Source: Triticum aestivum
Lineage: Eukaryota > Streptophyta > Magnoliopsida > Poales > Poaceae
DNA length: 64,000 bases
NCBI RefSeq assembly: GCF_018294505.1
Contig: NC_057796.1
Coordinates: 186,830,270-186,894,269 of the forward strand
Direction: 5' to 3'
Shown here in pieces: positions 22,297 to 34,509 of the stretch (position 1 is the first letter of the stretch; every line of letters begins with the position of its first letter). The position numbers and the translations under genes are program-made. The notes under the pieces are model-generated. The model was not told the origin of the DNA. It saw only the letters and a list, made by a program, of their open reading frames with translations, and did not search any database.

Positions 22297-22832
22297 TGTT
22301 GGGGACATGACTATCATATATGACCCGCCCAGGTGGGGCCGGGTCATCCCTATGGCGGTTAGTCTCAATGAAGCCCAAGAGTATGTTAAAGATGGCGGTT
22401 CATAGACAAGCTTGTTAAAGGGTCAAACCCGAAGGCGGCTTAAGGCCCATAAATGTAAACCGCCATGTATGCGTAGACTTATAATATAAGGCATGTAAGC
22501 TAAGTCATCGAGCCGGACACGTTGTATGAGCTGTCCGGGACTCTGTAGGCCGCAGGGAATCAACCCATGTATATAAGGGGATGACCCGACAGCGGCTTAG
22601 GGCAAGAAACAACAAGTCGAGAGCCAGGCAAAGCGTATTCGCTCCCTGGTAATCGAAACCCTAGCAATACCACCTCAAACTGGACTAGGCCTTTACCTTC
22701 ACCGCAAGGGGCCGGACCAGTATAAACTCCTCGCGTCCTTTGTCCCGTTTAACCCCTTTAAGCTAACCTCGTCGCAATGGCTCCGCAATTAAGTCCTTCC
22801 ATGAGGACATCTGCCATGACACTTCCACGACA
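22297..22832 (+). repeat. 5' LTR of element C
   Basis: The LTR is 536 bp, TG...CA. A TATA-like gtatataagg lies near 22570. It is the same length as the 3' LTR with no indel between them, which helps fix both boundaries. Confidence 0.9.
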
Positions 22833-22852
22833 GTTGGCGCCCACTGTGGGGC

Positions 22853-25107
22853 TAGCACACGGTGGTTTTGAGTTCTTAAAGGGCAGCTTCGAAGGGATTA
22901 AGGGATACGCTCTGGGCCGGATGACCAAGAGTCATCGCGGCAAGATCTACATCGACGATGCAGGCTGGGGCCCTGAGGCCGGCTCAATTGAGCACGTGTA
23001 CCGGGTCCCCTCCGGCGGAATTCACATCTTCATCGGCAAGATCAGCGAGTTGGGCCCTGAGCCGGACACCTGCACCGACATCATCGAGACAGCTCAGCGC
23101 ACACGACCCACCCAAGTTAAACCCGCTGTGAAGCATGCTTTCGTTGGATGTATCCATGGGGCTGAGTTGGAAGGCTCTGTGTCTGGCGGTGAGACGGCCA
23201 TCTACTCTGATGGTGAGTCATCCACAGGCGAAACCAACTCAATGTATCAGTTGCAAGATGGACGGCTTGGGGGCTATTCCGATGGCGACAGTATTCCAGA
23301 CCCCCATGAGCTGCCGAACAGGGTGGCGATCTTCATGGCTGGCACCTAGCCGGTTCTTGGTTCGATAGCCGCCGCGACTATGACTTCCAATGCAGCGGCG
23401 GTGATAGCAGCGGGCGCTGGTGGTTCAACATGCCCGCTAGCTCAAGTTTTGGCGGATCTATTAGACGCTCCGGCGACTCTGATGGAGGTTGATGTAACCC
23501 CGGACAACCAGGAACAGCATAAGGTGGAAATGGCTAAATTGCGTGATGGGATCGCGCAAGCTAAGGCGGACTTGGCAGCGGAAAACTCCAGGATGGCTGC
23601 AGAACGGGCCGTTTGGAACGCCCAAGTGCAGCGGATTCAAGCAGATTCATACCGGCTTATGGTGGATCAGAACGCTTCAAACGAAGTCTTGAGGAGGAAG
23701 CACCGGAGTTGTCTGCCTTCAGTTTATGAGTCGAGGGACCTCTTCAACACACCTGGAGCAGGGGCTAGTAATCCGCCGGTGATAAACCAGATGATTGAGG
23801 CGCCAGGAGGTGGAATACCGGGTCAGCCAAGCGTGGCCGGTTCTCCGCATGTGGATAACACCCCACCTCAGCGCGTAGTGACGCCGCTGGGTCATTACTC
23901 CGCCCCTCTAGATAGCATGATTGTTGTGGCTACGCGATTGGCAGCTCTACCAGTCGAGGGCGAGACCCCGACAGTGATTGAAACCGGAAGGGCCAGGGAA
24001 CTTCTTCAAACGACTTTGGTACAGCAGCAGGCTTACTCCTATAGTCGTGATCGGATTCATTCAACCCCTCGTCCAAGCCGGAGCTACAGTAGGCATATTG
24101 ACTCGCCAGCGGTTTCGAGTACTGAGCGACATCGTCACCAACCTCATGGTCCTGACCCGGCGCGCAACGGTGCCGATGCACATGATTTGGTGGACCAAGG
24201 CAGAGCACGTCGGGAGGCCAAGCTAGCGGCTCATCAGCACGCACCGGTTTACCCGACGGCTTGAGTTGAGGCGGGTGTAACTTCTAGAGCTTTAGGTGTG
24301 CCGTGTCTAACGGCGGATCTACGGAATGAACGCTTACCCAAGAATTTCAAACGCCCTCATAAGGTGCCCAATTACACAGCAGATCAGCCTCCTGAGGACT
24401 GGGTGGAGAGTTATGAGATGGCTATGGAGATGCTGGATGTTAGTGAGGCTGCAGACTCCAAGTTCTTCACCATGATGCTGGAGGGGACGGCTCGTACCTG
24501 GTTGAAGGGGCTGCCAGCTAATTCCATCGGGTCATGGGTGGAGCTGAAGGCCCGGTTCATCCAGAATTTCAAAGATACATGCAAGCAGCCCATGTCAATT
24601 GTGGATTTGGTTTCTTGTGTTCAAGTTGAGGGCGAGTCGACAACCAGCTGGGTACGCCGGGTCTCGACTATCATACACTCTTTAGATAACATAAACGTCG
24701 GTTCGGCGATTCTGATGTTGGAGAAAAATTGCCGCTTTACTCCACTCAAACTGAAGCTTGGATGGCTCAAGCATCATTGCAACGACATGGGTACTCTAAT
24801 GGCGGCTCTTGTTAAGTATGCCGACTCTGATGGTACCAAGGACCGCGACTCTGAGGATGAAAGATCGGGAAAGGGAAAGAAGAGTAGCGGCATGAAGGGA
24901 CAGCAGTACAATCCTACCAATCAGGGCGGCAACAGTAAGCGCAAGGCTGATGAGTTTGTGCCTAATACTAGTGCGCGCAATTATAACCAGCGTCGTAAGG
25001 GACAGCCGGCCCCAAGGGCAGGATTCGATCTTGAGGCTATGTTAAATCAGCCGTGTCCAAAACACGGAACGGGTCAGAAGTCGGCTACTCATTCGTGGAA
25101 AGATTGA
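22853..25107 (+). pseudogene. Element C gag
   Basis: One frame runs through the whole region and is broken only by in-frame stops at 23347 (TAG), 24262 (TGA) and 25105 (TGA). 22853-23350 encodes an unrecognised N-terminal part. 23400-23700 is Ala/Glu-rich and probably helical (HKVEMAKLRDGIAQAKADLA). The retrotransposon gag domain is at about 24364-24830 (EDWVESYEMAME, GTARTWLKGL, FKDTCKQP). A basic region and a Cys/His cluster (CPKHGTGQKSATH) follow near 25050. Gag forms the retrotransposon particle and binds its RNA. Confidence 0.8.
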
Positions 25108-25386
25108 AGCATAATGAGAAGCTTTAGGGAATCCATCCAGCGCCACCATGGCCCAAACGGCGGATCAGGGTCCGGTTCTCATGGTCCCGGTAATGGCAGC
25201 GGCGGTTCAAATTCCGGGTTTCAGGGCCATGGCAACCAGGGTGGTTATAATCAACAGAGTAATTAGGGGAATCAACAGCAGCAGCAGTCTGGTTATTAGA
25301 GCAACCTGAAGCAGCTGAATAGTGGGCAGTATCATGTCTTCACCACTAGCTTATGTAAGCGGGACCAGAAGCTTCATAAGAGGGCC

Positions 25387-26094
25387 GTGAATGCGGTCGA
25401 GCCGGCGGTGCCACATTATTTGCGGTGGTCAGAGCAGCCTATTGTGTGGAGTCGTGAGGATCATCCGCCCCGGGTCGATAATCCGGGTCACTTGGCTCTG
25501 GTGGTGGCACCTCAGGTTGGGGGCTATAAGTTTACTAAGGTGCTCATGGATGGAGGTAGCAGCATTAACATCCTTTATTATGAGACCTTCCGTCGCATGG
25601 GACTGACAGATAAGAATCTTAAGCCATCAAACACTATCTTCCATGGTGTGGTGCCAGGTAAGTCGGCCTACCTGGTGGGAAAGATATCTTTGGAAGTTGC
25701 CTTTGGAGACGAGCATGATTCCAGGTCTGAAACTTTAACCTTCAAAGTGGTCAAGATCAAGAGCCCTTATCATGCTCTGTTTGGGCAGCCGGCTTATGCT
25801 AAGTTCATGGCGAGGCCTTGCTATGTTTACTTACAACTTAAGATGCCGGGTTACAAGGGCACCATCACAGTACATGGGAGTCGCAAGGTGGCCCTAGAGT
25901 GTGAAGAAGGTGACGCGGCTTATGCTGAATCGGTTTGTGCAATGGACGAGTTGAAATTTTACAAGGATAATGTTGACCCGACAGACATGACGTCCTTGAA
26001 AAAGCCAACCACAGAGCATGATCCTTCGTTGAAGTTTAAGTCGGCAAATGATACTAAATTGGTTGACTTCGTCCCTGGTGACCCATCTAAGTAG
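25387..26094 (+). pseudogene. Element C aspartic protease
   Basis: The same frame continues from gag. The active-site string VLMDGGSSINILY lies at about 25540-25580, and the flap and hydrophobic segments SPYHALFGQPAYAKFMA follow, as in gypsy proteases that cleave the polyprotein. Between gag and protease two TAG stops (25264, 25297) interrupt a Gln/Gly/Asn-rich linker. The frame ends at TAG 26092-26094, followed by a second TAG at 26125. Confidence 0.85.
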
Positions 26095-26127
26095 TTCAGC
26101 ATCAGCGCTAATCTGGATCCGAAATAG

Positions 26128-28430
26128 GAAAGCGCGCTCATCGAGTTCATCCATGAGAACCGGGACATCTTTGCATGGAAGCCTTCAGACATGCCGGGTG
26201 TATCGAGGGAACTCGCTGAGCACACTCTTAATATTGATCCGAAATTTAAGTCGGTCAAGCAATTTCTTCGCCGATTTAACGAGGAGAGGCAGAAGGCCAT
26301 CGGTGAGGAAGTGGCCCGGATCTTGGCGGCCGGGTTTATCGTTGAAGTTTTTCATCCTGAGTGGTTGGCTAACCCGGTGCTGGTACTCAAGAAGAATGGC
26401 ACTTGGTGGATGTGTGTGGATTACACGGGCTTGAACAAGGCCTGTCCGGCTGGTTCGTTTGCTCTCCCTCGTATTGATCAAATCATTGATGGTACGGCGG
26501 GTTGTGAGCGTTTGAGTTTTTTGGATGCTTATTCTGGTTATCATCAGATCAAGATGGCAGTTAAGGACCAGTAGAAGACAGCTTTCATTACTTTGTTTGG
26601 AGCCTTCTGCTATGTATCTATGCCTTTTGGGCTCAAGAGTGCCCAGGCGACTTATCAGCGGTGTGTGCAAAATTGCCTTCACAATCAGATTGGGCGCAAT
26701 GTTCATGCTTATGTAGATGACATTGTGGTGAAGTCAAGAGAGAATGAGGCCCTGATTGATGATTTAAAGGAGACGTTTGACAATCTGCGGGTCTACAAGA
26801 TGGTGCTTAACCCAGCTAAGTGTGTCTTTGGTGTACCAGCTGGCAGGCTCTTGGGTTTTCTGGTTTCCAACAGAGGGATTGAAGCTAACCCGAAGAATAT
26901 CAAGGCCATCACTTCGTTAGCTAAGCCGGCGTGTGTTAATGATGTTCAGCATCTAGCGGGTCGCATTGCGGCTTTAAGCCGGTTCATAAGCCGGTTGGGT
27001 GAGAAGGCTATTCCCCTTTATCAAATGATGAAGAAGACGGATCACTTTGTTTGGAGCGATGCTGCTAATCAAGCATTTGAGGATCTGAAGAAACAGTTGG
27101 CTGAGCCGCCCGTGCTTGCTGCCCCTATTGATAAGGAGCCTCTGTTGTTATATGTGGTTGCTAATAGTCGGGCCATCAGTGTAGCCATCATGGTGGAAAG
27201 GAAAGAGGCTGGCAAGTAGTACCCGGTTCAACGGCCGGTTTACTACATCAGTGAGGTGCTTATCGAGTCCAAACAGAGGTATCCACACTGGCAGAAGCTT
27301 GTGTGTGGGGTCTTCATGGCAAGCCAGAAGCTTAAGCAATACTTTCAGGGTCATCCCATCACTGTGGTTAGTTCTGCTCCTTTAGGAGACATCATCCAAA
27401 ATAGGGAAGCCACAGGCCGGGTTGCTAAATGGGCCATTCAGCTTGGACCTCACGGCTTGAAGTATGTGCCACGTACGGCCATCAAGTCCCAAGCGCTTGT
27501 GGATTTCATCAATGATTGGACAGAGTTACAGGCACCTGAGGAAAAGCCGGATATCACATATTGGACTATTCAATTTGATGGGTCCAGGCAGTTGGAGGGC
27601 TCGGGGGCTGGAGTTGTCTTGACTTCCCCACGAGGTGACACATTTTCTTATGTTCCCCGGTTAATGTTCCCCTGTACTAACAATGCAGCTGAGTATGAGG
27701 CCTTGCTCCATGGTCTTCGGATGGCTAAGGAGATGAATTTAACCCAGGTGACGTGCTTTGGCGATTCAGATCTGGTGGCTCAGCATGTTTCTGGTACTTG
27801 GGATTCGAAGGATCCGCTCATGGCGGCTTATCGACGAGAGGTTGATGCCATTGCAGGTCACTTCAAGGGTTACCAAGTTGAGCATATTGACCGAAGGAAG
27901 AATGAGGCGGCTGACAACTTAAGCCGGCTAGGGTCATATCGTAAGCCAGTGCCACCTAACACGTTCCTGGATGTTCTACTCAACCCTTCGGTCAAATTAC
28001 CTACAGAGGAGGACCTCGCTATTCCTGGCCCGGAAGCACAATTGGTGGCGGCTCTTCATGCTATCCCTGATTGGACAGTTCCATACTTGGCTTACATGAC
28101 CCAGGGTGAGTTCCCAGAGGATGAGATCTTGGCCAGACAGATAACCCAGTGGTCTAAGTCAATGTCAATTGTCAACGGAGAGTTGCACCATCGCAGTGTC
28201 ATAGGGCCGTTTCAACGTTGCGTCTCTCCTGAAGAAGGTTGCGAGATTCTACGAGAGATTCATGAAGGAGATTGTGGTCATCACGCCAGTTCTAAATCTC
28301 TCGTAGCCAAGGCTTTTCGTCACGGTTTCTACTGGTTGATGGCTCATGTTGATGCTGAGGACTTGGTCAGTAAATGTGACGGTTGTCAGAAGTTTTCACG
28401 ACGAGCTCACGTTTCGGCTCAGGAGTTGAG
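26128..28430 (+). pseudogene. Element C reverse transcriptase, RNase H and integrase zinc finger
   Basis: RT spans about 26190-26900 with NPVLVLKKNGTW, MCVDYTGLNKACP, FLDAYSGYHQIKMA, and the catalytic YVDD at 26710-26721. The tether and first RNase H lie at about 27000-27500, followed by a second, archaeal-type RNase H (FDGSRQLEGSGAGVVL, NNAAEYEALLHGL, GDSDLVAQ) at about 27575-27950, a mark of Tat-lineage elements. The HHCC integrase finger (GDCGHHASS ... CDGCQ) ends at about 28395. The DDE core is missing because the sequence jumps into element K's LTR at 28431. TAG stops at 26572 and 27217 are the only interruptions. Confidence 0.88.
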
Positions 28431-28921
28431 GTCGCGGACGTGATGCCTATATACATGATCATGCCTAGATATTCTCATAATTATGCACTTTTCTATCAAT
28501 TGCTCGACAATAATTTGTTCACCCACCGTAATACTTATGCTATCTTGAGAGAAGCCACTAGTGAAACCTATGGCCCCCAGGTCTATTTTCCATCATATTA
28601 ATCTCCCGTCAACAAGCTATTTCTGGCGTCGTTTATTTTGCAATCTTTACTTTTAATCATTATCATAAAAATACCAAAAATATTATCTTATCATCTCTAT
28701 CAGATCTCACTTTTGCAAGTGGCCGGGAAGGGATTGACAACCCCTTTATTGCATTGGTTGCAAGGTTCTTATTTGTTTGTGTAGGTACGAGGGACTTGCG
28801 TGTGGCCTCCTACTGGATTGATATCTTGGTTCTCAAAAACTGAGGGAAATACTTACGCTACTTTGCTGCATCACCCTTTCCTCTTCAAGGGAAAAACCAA
28901 CACAGTGCTCAAGAGGTAGCA
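28431..28921 (+). repeat. Truncated 5' LTR of element K
   Basis: It matches positions 33868-34356 of the 3' LTR and ends in ...caagaggtagca at 28921. The left edge is an abrupt join to element C's integrase finger. Confidence 0.88.
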
Positions 28922-28932
28922 AGAAGGATTTC

Positions 28933-28950
28933 TGGCGCCGTTGCCGGGGA
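28933..28950 (+). other. Primer-binding site complementary to tRNA-Asp
   Basis: tggcgccgttgccgggga, 11 bp after the LTR end, is the usual PBS of grass Athila-type elements and matches the 3' end of plant tRNA-Asp. Reverse transcription of the element starts here. It is not a tRNA gene. Confidence 0.85.
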
Positions 28951-29177
28951 GTCTACGCACAAGTCAAGATATACCAAGTACCCATCACAAACTCTTATCC
29001 CTCGCATTACATTGTTTGCCATTTGCCTCTCGTTTTCCTCTCCCCCACTTTACCCTTGCCGTTTTATTCGCCCTTCTTCTGTTGGTCTTTTCGATTGCCT
29101 TGATGTCTTACTTGGCTCGTTTGCTCGTTTGGTTGGAATAATAGTTTATTTATTGCTAAACAGAGAACCTAAGATCT

Positions 29178-29870
29178 ATGGATCCTCATCCGCTTGCTAA
29201 TCTTTTTAAGAGATCCAATTATGATGAACCAATTGCTAGTGAGTTTTGTGCACTAGATTATCTTTATGAAGTTTTGCTTGAAATTCGTGAATCTGAAAAT
29301 TGTGATGAAGAAATTTACGAAGAGATTCACGATAGTTCCTTGAATAAAAAGCATGATTGCAATGATTTTACTATAAATTCTCTTGATGTCAATTGTGCTA
29401 ATAATATGCAAAACCCTAAGCTTGGGGATGCTAGTTTTGCTATGTCCACTATTTGTTGCAATGATCATGATTGGGGTGATTCTTCTTATGATCTTGAAAA
29501 TTTATTTAAGCCCCATGATGAATGTGAGATTGATAATAGTATTTGCAATATTATTGAAAGTGGGTTTGGAAGAGTGTCAACTTTAGATCCCACATATTTG
29601 GAGAATATTCAATCTTATGAATTTTTTGATAAAAGTGGGTTTGGAGAGGTCATGACTTTAGTTAATGTTAATCCCACTATTTTGGAAGAGTGTCAACTTT
29701 GCATGCATGTAAATCATGTTGAGAATATTGTATGTGATAGCTATATTTTTGAATTTGATTATGATCCTACATGTAAGAAATTTTCACGTTACAAAATTAC
29801 CTCTCGTTATGTTGAGATTGCTATTGTTCCTTTCTTCTTCCTTGCATATGCTAGTTTTTGTTTGCCTTGA
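29178..29870 (+). CDS. Unrecognised 230-residue ORF of a non-autonomous Athila-type element
   Basis: It starts MDPHPLANLFKR about 230 bp after the PBS, where gag would normally start, and is uninterrupted in an element whose LTRs differ by about 5%. It is acidic and rich in Asp, Glu, Asn and Cys. It holds repeated short phrases: SGFGRVSTLDPTYLE near residue 135 and SGFGEVMTLVNVNPTILEE near 160. It ends in a hydrophobic tail (IAIVPFFFLAYASFCLP) like a membrane anchor. It has no gag, protease or zinc-knuckle features. It could be a relic of gag, an Athila env-like relic or a novel protein; the hydrophobic tail weakly favours env-like, but I cannot decide. Confidence 0.5.
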   Translation: MDPHPLANLFKRSNYDEPIASEFCALDYLYEVLLEIRESENCDEEIYEEIHDSSLNKKHDCNDFTINSLDVNCANNMQNPKLGDASFAMSTICCNDHDWGDSSYDLENLFKPHDECEIDNSICNIIESGFGRVSTLDPTYLENIQSYEFFDKSGFGEVMTLVNVNPTILEECQLCMHVNHVENIVCDSYIFEFDYDPTCKKFSRYKITSRYVEIAIVPFFFLAYASFCLP

Positions 29871-32777
29871 TAATTTGTTTGCTTATAAAATACCTATGCA
29901 TAGGAAATATGTTAGACTTAAGTGTGTTTTTCACATGTTTTATGATGCTCTCTTTGTGCTTCAATTCTTGTCTTTCATGTGAGCATAATTGAAATCTCAA
30001 TGCCTAGCTAAAAAGGCTTTAAAGAAAAGCACTTGTTGGGAGACAACCCAATATTTTTCCTTTCTGTTTTATAATAAATATTCCATCTAGCTTCTGGTTA
30101 GATGTGTTTTTATGTTTTAATTAGTGTTTGTGCCAAGTTAAACCTATAGGATCTTCTTGGTTAATAGTTACTTGATCTTGCTGAAAATTCCAGAAACTTT
30201 CTGTTCACGAAAACAATTGTTAAAAATCACCAGAACGTGATAAAATACTGATTCCAATTGCAGTAGATCAATAAACAAATTATCTAGGTCGTCCTATTTT
30301 TTTAGGGTTTTTCTGAGTTACATAAGTTTGCGTTAGATACAGATTACTACAGACTGTTCTGTTTTTGACAGATTCTGTTTTTCGTGTGTTGTTTGCTTAT
30401 TTTGATGAATCTATGCCTAGTATCGGAGTTTATGAACCATAGAGAAGTTGGAATACAGTAGGTTTAACACCAATATAAATAAAGAATGAGTTCATTATAG
30501 TACCTTGAAGTGGTGTTTTGTTTTCTTTCGCTAACGGAGCTCCTGAGATTTTCTGTTGAGTTTTGTGTTGTGAAGTTTTCAAGTTTTGGGTAAAGATTTG
30601 ATGGATCATGGAACCAGGAGTGGAAAGAGCCTAAGCTTGGGGATGCCCAAGGCACCCCAAGGTAAATCCAAGTACACCAAAAAGCCAAAGCTTGGGGATG
30701 CCCCGGAAGGCATCCCCTCTTTTGTCTTCGTCCATCGGTAACTTTACTTGGAGCTATATTTTTATTCACCACATGATATGTGTTTTGCTTGAAGTGTCTT
30801 GTATGATTTGAGTCTTTGCTTTTTAGTTCACCACAATCGTCCTTGCTGTACACACCTTTTGGGAGAGACACACATTAATCGGAATTTATTAGAATACTCT
30901 TTGTGCTTCACTTATATCTTTTGAGCTATATAGTTTTGCTCTAGTGCTTCACTTATATCTTTTAGAGCACGGCGGTGGTTTTATTTTATAGAAATATTTG
31001 ATCTCTCATGCTTCACTTATATTATTTTGAGAGTCCTTTAGAACAACATGGTAGTTTCCTTTGGTTATAAAATTAATCCTAATATGATAGGCATCCAAGA
31101 TTAGTATAATAAAAACTTTCATATAAGTGCATTGAATACTAAGAGAAGTTTGATACTTGACGATTGTTTTGAGATATGGAGGTAGTGATATTAAAGTTGT
31201 GCTAGTTGAGTAGTTGTGAATTTGAGAAATACTTGTGTTGAAGTTTGCAAGTCCCGTAGCATGCACGTATGGTAAACGTTGTGTAACAAATTTGAAACAT
31301 GAGCTGCTCTTTGATTGTCATCCTTATGAGTGGCGGTCGGGGACGAGCGATGGTCTTTTCCTACCAATCTATCCCCCTAGGAGCATGCGTGTAGTGCTTG
31401 GTTTTTGATGACTTGTAGATTTTTGCAATAAGTATGTGAGTTCTTTATGACTAATGTTGAGTCCATGGATTATACGCACTCTCAACCTACCATCATTGCT
31501 AGCCTCTTCAGTACCGTGCATTGCCCTTTCTCACCTTGAGAGTTGGTGCAAACTTCGCCGGTGCATCCAAACCCCGTGATACGATACGCTCTATCACACA
31601 TAAACCTCCTTATGTCTTCCTCAAAACAGCCACCATACCTACCTATTATGGCATTTCCATAGCCATTCCGAGATATATTGCCATGCAACTTTCCACCGTT
31701 CCGTTTATTATGACACGCATCTTCATTGTCATATTGCCTTGCATGATCATGTAGTTGACATCATATTTGTGGCAAAGCCACCATGCATATTATTTTACAT
31801 GTCACTCATGAGTCATTGTCCATCCCGGTACACCGCCGGAGGCAATCATATATAGTCATATTTTGTTATAGTATCGAGTTGTAATCATTGAGTTGTAAAT
31901 GAATAGAAGTGTGATGATCATCATTAATAGAGCATTGTCCAAAAAAAGAGAAAGGCCAAATAAAAAAAGAAGGCCCAAAAAAAGGGGCAATGCTACTATC
32001 CTTTTTTCCACACTTGTGCTTCAAAGTAGCACCATGATCTTTATGATAGAGAGTCTCTTGTTTTGTCACTTTCATATACTAGTGGGAATTTTTCATTATA
32101 GAATTTGGCTTGTATATTCCAACAATGGGTTTCCTCAAATGCCCTAGGTCTTCGTGAGCAAGCAAGTTGGATGCACACCCACTTAGTTTATTTTGTTGAG
32201 CTTTCATAAATTTATAGCTCTAGTGCATCCGTTGCATGGCAATCCCTACTCCTTGCATTGACATCAATTTATGGGCATCTCCCTAGCCCATTGATTAGCC
32301 GCGTCAATGTGAGACTTTCTCCTTTTTTGTCTTCTCCACACAACCCCCATCATTATATTCTATTCCACCCATAGTGCTATATCCATGGCACACCCTCATG
32401 TATTGCGTGAAAGTTGAAAAAGGTTTGAGATTACAAAAGTATGAAACACTTGCTTGGCTTGTCATCGGGGTTGTGCATGATGAGAGCATTCTTGTGTGAC
32501 GAAAATGGAGCATGACCAAACTATCTGATTTTGTAGGGATGAACTTTCTTTGCCCATGTTATTTTGAGAAGACATAATTGCTTAGTTAGTATGCTTGAAG
32601 TATTATTATTTTTATGTCAATATTAAACTTTTATCTTGAATCTTTCGGATCTGAACATTCATGCCACAATAAAGAAAATTACATTGAAGAATATGCTAGG
32701 TAGCATTCCACATCAAAAATTCTGTTTTTATCATTTTACCTACTCGAGGACGAGCAGGAATTAAGCTTGGGGATGCT
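29871..32777 (+). other. Non-coding interior of element K
   Basis: There is no ORF with family resemblance. The phrase aagcttggggatgc, otherwise the polypurine tract, recurs near 29418, 30630 and 30690 in the interior, so parts of it may derive from duplicated 3' ends. 31480-31860 has several runs resembling plant untranslated leader sequence. The true polypurine tract closes the segment. Confidence 0.6.
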
Positions 32778-34356
32778 TGATACGTCTCTAACGTATCTAT
32801 AATTTTTTATTGATCCATGCTATTATATATTCTGTTTTGGATGTTTAATGGGCTTTATTATACACTTTTATATTATTTTTGGGACTAACTTATTAACCCA
32901 AGGCCCAGTGCAAATTGTTGTTTTTTGCCTATTTGAGTGTTTCACAGAAAAAGAATATCGAGTCCAAACGGAATGAAACCTCCGGGAGCGTGATTTTTGG
33001 AACAAACATGATCCAGAGGACTTGGAGTGGACGTCAAGCAATCAACAAGGAGGCCACAAGGCAGGGGGCGCGCCTACCCCCCTGGGCGCGCCCTCCACCC
33101 TCATGGGCCCCTCGTGGCTCCACCTACCTACTTCTTCCTCCTATATATACCTACGTACCCCGAAACCATCGAGGAGCACCACGAAAACCTAATTCCACCG
33201 CCGCAACCTTCTGTACCCGTGAGATCCCATCTTGGGGCCTTTTCCGGCGCTCCGCCGGAGGGGGCATCGATCACGAAGGGCTTCTACATCAACACCATAG
33301 CCTCTCCGACGATGTGTGAGTAGTTTACCACAGACCTTCGGGTCCATAGTTATTAGCTAGATGGCTTCTTGTCTCTCTTTGGATCTCAATACAAAGTTCT
33401 CCTCGATCTTCTTGGAGATCTATTTGATGTAACTCTTTTTGCGGTGCGTTTGTTGAGATCCGATGAATTGTGGGTTTATGATCAAGATTATCTATGAACA
33501 ATATTTGAATCTTCTCTGAATTCTTTTATGTATGATTGGTTATCTTTGCAAGTCTCTTCTAATTATCAGTTTAGTTTGTCCTACTAGATTGATCTTTCTT
33601 ACAATGTGAGAAGTGCATAGCTTTGGGTTCAATCATGCGGTGCTCGATCCCAGTGCCAGTAGGGGAAACGACACGTATTGTATTGTTTCCATCGAGGATA
33701 AAAAGATGGGGTTTATATCATATTGCTTGAGTTTATCCCTCTACATCATGTCATCTTGCATAATGCGTTACTCTGTTCTTATGAACTTAATACTCTAGAT
33801 GCATGCTGCATAGCGGTCGATGTGTGGAGTAATAGTAGTAGATGCAGGCAGGAGTCGGCCTACTTGTCGCGGACGTGATGCCTATATACATGATCATGCC
33901 CAGATATTCTCATAATTATGCACTTTTCTATTAATTGCTCGAAAGTAATTTGTTCACCCACCGTAATACTTATACTATGTTGAGAGAAGCCACTAGCGAA
34001 ACCTATGGCCCCCGGGTCTATTTTCCATCATATTATTCTCCCATCAACGAGCTATTTCTGGTGCCGTTTATTTTGCAATTTTTTCTTTTAATCTTTATCA
34101 TAAAAATACCAAAAATATTATCTTATCATCTCTATCAGATCTCACTTTTGCAAGTGGCCGTGAAGGGATTGACAACCCCTTTATCGCCTTGGTTGCAAGG
34201 TTCTTATTTGTTTGTATAGGTACGAGGGACTTGCGTGTGGCCTCCTAGTGGATTGGTACCTTGGTTCTCAAAAACTGAGGGAAATACTTACGCTACTTTG
34301 CTGCATCACCCTTTCCTCTTCAACGGAAAAACCAACGCAGTGCTCAAGAAGTAGCA
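32778..34356 (+). repeat. 3' LTR of element K
   Basis: It spans TGATACGTCTCTAACG to AGAAGTAGCA, 1579 bp. The promoter region has a ctatatatacctacgtac TATA string near 33140, after a GC-rich block. The sequence then returns to element C's antisense gene. Confidence 0.9.
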
Positions 34357-34509
34357 CTAATGCACGTTGAGCTCCGGTGTACAGCTGCTCGACAAGTGTG
34401 TAGACAGCTTTGAGCTTCACAAGCATGTCTTGATTCAGATTGCTGCTCCTGGGACCTGCATATATCACAGATTAGTTAATGTCGGGTTATATTGTTACAA
34501 CAAGGATTC

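Larger units (their letters stand above)
28431..34356 (+). mobile_element. Element K: Sabrina-type, 5'-truncated Athila-like element inside C
   Basis: The sequence enters inside the 5' LTR (28431-28921), then a tRNA-Asp-type primer-binding site, a non-autonomous interior, a polypurine tract (aagcttggggatgc, 32764-32777) and a complete 3' LTR (32778-34356). The missing first ~1.1 kb of the 5' LTR and the missing integrase of C are best explained by one deletion across their junction. No RT, protease or integrase is present; the only ORF of note is at 29178-29870. Over the ~480 bp shared, the two LTRs differ at roughly 25 positions by eye. Confidence 0.88.

Noticed and set aside
28931..28955. 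Possible tRNA-Asp gene fragment
   Set aside because: Only the 18 bp complementary to the tRNA 3' end are present, right after an LTR. It is a primer-binding site.
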